DNA from: Zonotrichia leucophrys gambelii
Lineage: Eukaryota; Chordata; Aves; Passeriformes; Passerellidae
Length of the DNA: 64,000 nucleotides
NCBI RefSeq assembly: GCF_028769735.1
Contig: NC_088173.1
Span: 66,646,463-66,710,462, forward strand
Direction: 5' to 3'
Numbering within the stretch: the stretch's first letter is position 1; every line of letters starts with the position of its first letter. Shown one piece after another: positions 57,326-64,000 of this stretch. The translations under genes were made by a program, and so were the position numbers. The notes beneath the pieces were generated by a model that was not told the DNA's origin, searched no databases, and saw only the letters and a program-made list of their open reading frames with translations.

Positions 57326-60300
57326 CATCACCTAAAGAAGCTACACATGTAGTCTGATATAATACATTTCCAAAATAAACATTTTGAGGGAAAAAGCTTA
57401 CCAAAATGCAAGAGGTATCACAGCCAATGTATTTCTCACATATCATGATATTATTGATAAATGTGGCTCAGTTTTTGGAGCTCGAATTTATAATGCAAAT
57501 GGTTTGGAAACATCTAGCACTTAGCTTTGAGGAAAACAACTTCATTTCAACTCTTTGTTAGGTTAGTGCTTGGAACACTGCTGGGAACTGTTTCCTCCTT
57601 AATTCTGAGGAATCCTACTTCACTTTCAAGGTGTCTTTTAAATCTCCCCTCTCCCACACAAACAGATTTTCAGTTTTCTCCACAGCTCTCACAGAGAAAA
57701 AACTCACAATGTACTACTTCTTTCACAATCCCCCCACTGAGAATCCAGTTTTCTGTCAAACTTTCATATCTCAAGTACAGAAGCAGCAAGGACCTGAGCC
57801 TGGCAGTGCAGGAAGAAAAGTTCTGGGACCTGAGGATCTGTGGTTTTGCCAGGTGTTGTTAAGCATCAATTCTGCAATGAAGCCCAAATTGTGCAAGGTG
57901 CTCTCCCACAGGCGTTCAGGACTTGTGGCTATGTCAGTCCCCTGTGGAAACTTTGATTTAAGCTTTATGCCCACTCTCAGTGTTCCACCCTGGAGCAGGA
58001 GTGACTGGCAGCACATTCCTAGGAGCAAATCTGGGCAGGCAGTTTTCTGCAGCCCTCTGAAATCAAAGCAGGGTTTTCCTAAATTCAATAGGAACCAATG
58101 CCTAAACCTTCATTTTGCCAGAAAAAAACCCCAAAACACAGCCCTACCTGGTTGAAATAGCACTTCATTGCTTTCAACTATAAATTGAGCTCTGAAAGGG
58201 AGATGAAGAGCCCTTGGTGCTCCTTTTCCAAAGCTGTCCCACAGGTTTATGGCACTGCACTTATTTATAGTTTCCCATTCATTGGGGGTTTTTGTGATTA
58301 TTTTTGTGACACCTGTATTAGGGTACACTCAAGAACTCTTACAGCTGGTCAGGGTTAAGAAGATGCCATGCTTGGCTGGCTCTGAAAACAGGAGCAGGAT
58401 GGGAAACAGGCACAGCTGGAGAGACACCAGCAGATCTGGCAGGGTTCTGACCTCCTCCCTCAGCCATTTCCACCCCTGCAGGCCCAGAAGAACCAGCAGC
58501 TACAACAGGTTGTGGTTCAGAAAGCTGCAGCTGTCCTACACTGTGATCTGGTTCCATATATAAATGGCACATTTGAGACGCAGTACAAGGCGTTGTATTG
58601 GGTAATTTGTAGTGATTTTGGTTGAATGCCTCTCAGCCTTTAAGGAGACATGCTTGGAAAAGCTGAAAGGTTAAATATGGCAGGGATGTGGCTCATGAGG
58701 CAGCAGTGGGGTTCACTTGGCAGGTGTTGGTGCTCCCTGTGCCTCTCTGAAACCACAGCCTGAGTTCAGGGCACACACGGTGATTCAGGTGATTCAGTGG
58801 CTCTCCCTTCCTTCGGTGAGAACCTTCCACTGTGGAAACAACATTTTGCTCACTTCACTCTGAGATGTTCTGTTTCACTGGTGGACTTTCTCAGGCAGAC
58901 TGTGAACCAGCATCTTGCTGCTTATTCACAAATTATTCACAATCTGCAGCCAGTCATGAAACCAATGCATAAAAAGTCATAAAAGGGAGAACAAACTATA
59001 AAATAGTGACAGTGTTTTGCACATTCATGGCACTCTTCACAGGGCAATGAGTGTGACAGCTGTGTTCAGAGATGAACACATCTATCTGGCCTCCACTGTG
59101 CTCACTGAACAAGCAATTCCACTGCTTGCAGGCATTTGCTGTTATTCCTGCTCCCTCAGAAGGGTGTCTTGCCTCCCTCTGGTGTTGGCTGCCCTTCTTG
59201 GAGAGTTCCAGCAGATCTGTTTGCCTGAGAGGGAGAGCAGCAGACACAGGGACACAAGGATGTCCAAGGAATTGGAATGGAATTCCTTCAGGAGAAAGGA
59301 AGGGAAGAAAATCTGCTTCAGGGGCACAGCATGGCCAGGAGAAATCTGCCAGAATCCCCTTTTACACAATTTGTAGCTGAAACAAGAGGCCTTAGAAGAG
59401 TTACTCAACCCAGGTGACCTGGTGAACTAGGGACAGAGCCAAAATTGAAAATTGAAATGCAGGAGTCTTCCACTAAGCTCAGTTTTAAACAGAAGCTCTA
59501 ACCTTGGTTTTGTGCTCTACATGAACACAGTTTTACCTTGGCCTTTATGTACAGAGCAGGTCTCTCACAAAGCCAAGCAGCACACAGGTTTTCCAGACCA
59601 GGAACAGATCTAATTCAGTGCTGCAGAGAGGAATGATTGTACCTGCCCTGGACACTGTGGTACCCAAGGGGTCTCCAGGAAGATCTGAAAGATTTTCTAC
59701 TCAGATGTGACAAAGATCTGTGGCTCCATTTGCTTCTCCAATCAGAATTGTAATGCTTTCTTGGCTTAAATGGGAGGAACAGATAAGCAGAATTAGGTTT
59801 CATTACTGACATTTGTCTCTAAGAAGTGAAAAAAGATGTGTTTAAGTAAAGAGTAAATAACATCATCAGTCTCTGTGTTTAGCACTTTAAATGTAAAGAA
59901 CTGCTGGCACAAAAGTGAAAGGCCAGGGACAAGGAGAGCAGGAAACACACCAACAATAACCATTATTTATTACTTAGAAAATTGGTTATTGCTTACCTAA
60001 AGTAAAGCTGTAAGCCATTTCTGCTAGATGTTGCATCTCATTTGCAGCATTTACGTCATAGATGAATCATTTTTTTAATGGAAATGTGACAAGAACACTT
60101 CATTTGGGATGTTATCTTTCATGTTTGACACCAAGAACCTTAGTTTAGAGCACAGTTTCTGCAACCACTGTCCAGTGGGTGGGTGAGCAGAGTTCACATT
60201 TGGGAATGACCAGACTAAAACTATTTACTTGTTCTGCCCAATCACACCTTTTCCATATTTTCAGAGATATTAATCTTCTCCTCCTGACTTCCAAAAGTGC

Positions 60301-60544
60301 AATTCTTTTTTCAAAAGTGAGTCAATTGGCACTTATTCCCCTGCAATTAGTGCGTTCACAGTGTACAAGTGGAGTGCTCCATCATGGCCTTTCCATCTCC
60401 TGGGAAGTTTTACAAACTTTTTCCTAAGCAAAGGAGGTCTATGGAGCACATGGAGCAAGGGTGTCCCAGTAATAAATGTCACTGGCCAAATTTGCACAGC
60501 CCTCTGTGACAGAGTGGCAGAAATCCAGAGGGAAGATCAGATCT
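57326..60544. other. No gene seen
   Basis: Non-coding by inspection on both strands. No named repeat recognised. Confidence 0.35.
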
Positions 60545-60778
60545 GAGTGAGAAAAGAGACATTGAAGAAAGCAGAGGCATCATCAGTCTCAAATAAAGAC
60601 TGAAAGAGGAAAGGGGACTGAAACAAGAGCCCCATGGACACCTTGAACTCAAAACTGAATCCTCATGGACCTTGGGTTGAGGTTCCTGGGATTTCTGCCC
60701 AATGAATTGTTAATGGCACCTACAAGTCCCTGCTCAGCTTAGCTTAGTTCAGTTTGTCTGTTAGAGGATGGACTAAAC
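60545..60778 (+). mobile_element. LTR remnant related to the retrovirus LTR
   Basis: CCATGGACACCTTGAACTCA, AACTGAATCCTCATGGACCTT, GAGGTTCCTGGGATT and GTTTGTCTGTTAGAGGATGG align in order with 52220-52393 of the 3' LTR (CCATGGACTTTAAGG, AGCTGAATCCACATGGACCTTT, CTCCAGGTTCCCAAG, CTGTCTGTTAGAGAATGG). The 15-base GGATTGGTGAGATCT block is not conserved here. No coding part is attached. Confidence 0.55.
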
Positions 60779-61209
60779 TACTGACAGCCCAGGTTCTGAC
60801 TACCCAGATTTATAATTTAGCAGTAGCAGGAAAGATCTAGAGCCAAGATTGCAATCAACAACAAAATACAAATTCAAAAAGAAATGAGAAAGAAAAAGCA
60901 GACTACATTATTTTTCAGGGCTTTTCAACCTTCCTCTCATACTCACAAAACCAAAACTAAGAGAAACCAGTCAGAATTCAAGGTTTTGAGGGCGCTGGTC
61001 TGTGCTCTATCCCACAGCACAATAACCCACAACAGAAGGCTTCAGTTGGGCAGATTCACTGAGCACAGCAGCTCAGCACAGGTGGCTCTTCAAACAGACC
61101 CACCCTGGGGAAAGCACACTTGGAGCGCTGCACACCAACACAGTGATGGCTTTCAGGGCCCACATCAAGGCTTACAGAAGCTCTCCTGTGACCTGAGGAC
61201 AACGAGAGA

Positions 61210-61821
61210 TCCCGGGTTTGTTGTTGCTGAAATGGCTCCCGAGGTATATTAAAAAGTGGATTTTTTTCCCAGCCCCGTGCTCGAGGAAGAAGTTGAGATT
61301 CCTCAGATCTAGTTTTCAAGGTTGTTTACTTTCTATTATCTATTACATTCTTTCTCTGACCTGCTGAGGTCTGTCTGGCAGGTTGGGTTGAGGCACACTG
61401 ACCATCCTTGGGGCAGTGTTATTTTTTATACTAAAAACTAAGTGTACTTTATTTACAATAATTATCCAATATCTATCACCTATGTTAGACAGTCTGTCTC
61501 TATCCTAAACCAATCCAGAAGTGCCACTATCACAGCAGAAAATGGAGGACAAGAAGAAGGAGAATGACAAGACATGCCCAGATTCCTCCATCTTGCCTCT
61601 TGAACCCCCATTCTAAATCCCCAAAATTCTACTTTTTCATCCTGTGATAAATTCACTAACATTCTACTCAAACACTCGTGGCTTGTAACTCTTCACACAA
61701 AGTTGGTAATTGTTTCCATGGGTTAAAATTGAAGGCAAAGTGGTTTTGACTCCATGCCAAGGTCTCTGAGCCCCCTGCCAGGGTCTCCAGGGCAGCCAGA
61801 GGAATGTCCTGGGTTCCAACA
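61210..61821 (-). mobile_element. Solo LTR, same family as 51491-52072
   Basis: On the minus strand it begins TGTTGGAACCCAGGACATTCC and is colinear with the 51.5-kb LTR to its far end near 61210. The 5-bp duplication AGAGA flanks it at 61205-61209 and 61822-61826. Confidence 0.88.
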
Positions 61822-62381
61822 AGAGAGACACCAAAAAGCCTCTCATGAAATTGCTTTTAAATGATCAGTTTTCAGCAGGGCTGCTCTCATTCCTTAAAAA
61901 TCATGAATATAGGAAGAAAATCTCCTAGGCATTGCGTATATTACAACCATTTCCATGTTTAATGGACTCATTTTCCACATAGAGCTGGTAACCAAAAAAG
62001 CAAAGCAAACCAAAACCCCAATAGCAAATAACATGAGTAACAATTTTGTTAAACTGCAGATAGGTCAATAGCAGTTTTCTACACTCCTGTTTTGGGGGAT
62101 TGTAATTCTGTTCTAAACAAATATTTAAAATCACACCAGTTCTACATCTGTCTTTTGTACTTTTATTATTATTGTGCCTTGTTGACTTGGTGATCTTTGA
62201 AGTATTTTCCAGCCTTAACAATTCTATAAAATGTTTTATCAAAATGCTTAATATGTAAGCAGCTTTGATATTTAGCCCAGTTGCACAACACTCTCTAAGA
62301 AGTACATCTGAAATCACCACCAAATCAATTTTGCAGTTAACACTTAACAGCCCTCTCCTGGGTAAAAGGGAAGGTACAAGA

Positions 62382-62472
62382 GATTCAATTCAATTCAATT
62401 CAATTCAATTCAATTCAATTCAATTCAATTCAATTCAATTCAATTCAATTCAATTCAATTTATTTCAATTCA
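62382..62472. repeat. (ATTCA)n microsatellite
   Basis: About 16 near-perfect pentamers of ATTCA/CAATT, ending in TTTATTTCAATTCAATAAAT. Confidence 0.96.
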
Positions 62473-64000
62473 ATAAATTTCTTATGCCAAATGTAAAATA
62501 AATCCTGAGAGCAACACAATTGATTCAGACTTGGCACTTTTCAGGATTAAGGTCACTTTTGCCTTGTCAAAGGGAATCTTTAAGTTCAGCTCCGCTCCTT
62601 CTAGACTGAGCACTGCAGATGCTGTGCCAAAATAGGTGCTGCTACCCCCAGAGAGTGGGAAATCAGTGGGAAATCTGCAAAGGTTGAAGGACCTTCTCTG
62701 GGGTTGTTATTGAAGATGTAACTATGAAAAGTCTAGGACTGCATCTCGGTTTAAGTAGACAGTGCCTCTTAAAACCATTAAACCAAACAACAACAACAAA
62801 CCCAATCCAAAACCAAGCAGAAAAAAAAAATCCCCAAGAATTTATTCAAGTCACTTAACAGCAGACATCAGGGCTCATGAAAAAGTCTGAAAGTGCAAAC
62901 TACAGAGGAATAATAACAGAAGAGTTACTGACTTACTTAATCTGGTGTTTATTTCGTTCCATGTGAGAATGGAGTTATGGAATGGATTTACTATGGAAGT
63001 AAGTGTGATATTACAGACAGGGCACAAGTAACAGCCAGCCCAAAGTGCTGGAAAAAAGGAACCTGTAGGTTAGAGACTGTGAAAAAGGCACAAAACTCAA
63101 AGCACACCATGATCCCATCCAATGCAGGAGTCCTGGCACAATGACATGAACAGCATTTATAGATAACAAAGCTCTGCTGCAGTTTTGCACCAGAATTGAT
63201 GAATTTTACACTAGTATTTATGAATGGAGCTGCTAAGGTGTCCTGTTGCAGTGTAACCACGGCTTAAACATTAACAAAGAGTATTTCTGATGTCTGAAGT
63301 GATGCAAGATAATTCCAGCAAAATGCTGTCAAGTGCTGATGAGAATAAACCATTCTGAAAAATTAAACAGTATTATAGATACTCAACCCAAAGCAAGCAC
63401 CAGTAGATACCAATCTAGCCAGTTCAGATTTAATTAAAATCAGTTTAAAAATTATGTGAGACAGTATCACCCCAGGAGTGGGGCCCCAACAAGGAATGAC
63501 AAACTGGGTATCAAAATGCTGCTGAGTGGCATGGAGGGCCATTAGTTTCCAATATAGGAATTAATTTTCCAATTAAAACTTCATTTTCATGACATACAAT
63601 GGGCCTGGTGACTCATGTTTTAAAGATTCTGTATGCTGTGGTGTAAGTCATCCAAAAAAGTTCAATATTCTACTGTCACTGATTTATGCAGCTTAACCCC
63701 TTCAACAGAGGAGTGAGAGATGGACACAATAACTTGAGTTGATTCACGCAAGAAAATGCAGTGATTAAGTTCTGACCATTAGATAAAAGCCCTTCTTGCA
63801 CACAAAATACATGAATTGCCAGTGTTTGTAGCAGAAAAGGCATTTACAGAGGAAAATTGCAATTTGCTCAAGTGTACTGAACTGTAAAAACAGCTACCTA
63901 GAGAAAGATAGAAGGAACAATATTCTCTACTAAAAAACTCCCACTGAGTTATAAAAAGGCCAATTGCAGTTAGGCACAAGTCTGTGAAATGTTACTATCA
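62473..64000. other. No gene seen to the end of the window
   Basis: AT-rich unique-looking sequence with no exon or repeat family recognised. Confidence 0.35.

Overview
The window looks like nuclear DNA from a songbird. It has CR1 LINE 3' fragments, several LTR types that I associate with passerine genomes, many GC-rich minisatellites, and exons with clean vertebrate splice sites. The species cannot be fixed from the sequence alone.

The left two thirds hold a T-cell co-receptor cluster, all on the minus strand. Transcription runs from CD8B (38875 to 32830) to one CD8A gene (copy 2, 18805 to 15374) and then a second CD8A gene (copy 1, 9001 to about 6744). I reconstructed CD8B completely: five coding exons, 205 codons, and a short basic tail. 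CD8A copy 2 has signal, Ig-V, hinge and TM exons plus a micro-exon carrying the Cys-x-Cys motif used to bind Lck. Copy 1 shares an almost identical signal and V domain but has a diverged hinge and TM exon. Its TM exon has lost the splice donor and reads into a short tail without Cys-x-Cys. A third copy of the CD8A upstream block lies behind copy 1 with no gene attached.

At about 42.2-52.4 kb on the plus strand is a single endogenous retrovirus. Gag (565 codons), pol (1211) and env (874) are all fully open. Its two LTRs are colinear but very diverged, and the 3' LTR is broken by a CR1 fragment and by a younger LTR. The reverse transcriptase has lost catalytic aspartates in motif A and in the YXDD box, while RNase H keeps its four acidic residues. 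Open frames, old LTRs and a dead polymerase together suggest a co-opted element kept by selection. It may be the passerine counterpart of the chicken locus described as OVEX1, but that link is from memory and unproven.

The rest is intergenic or intronic. It contains minisatellites (12.0, 16.4, 25.4, 26.4 and 31.0 kb), microsatellites (26.9, 53.9 and 62.4 kb), solo LTRs (32.1, 33.3, 51.5 and 61.2 kb, each with flanking direct repeats) and CR1 pieces. I found no convincing gene in 1-6.7 kb, 19.9-31 kb, 38.9-42.2 kb or 52.4-64 kb.
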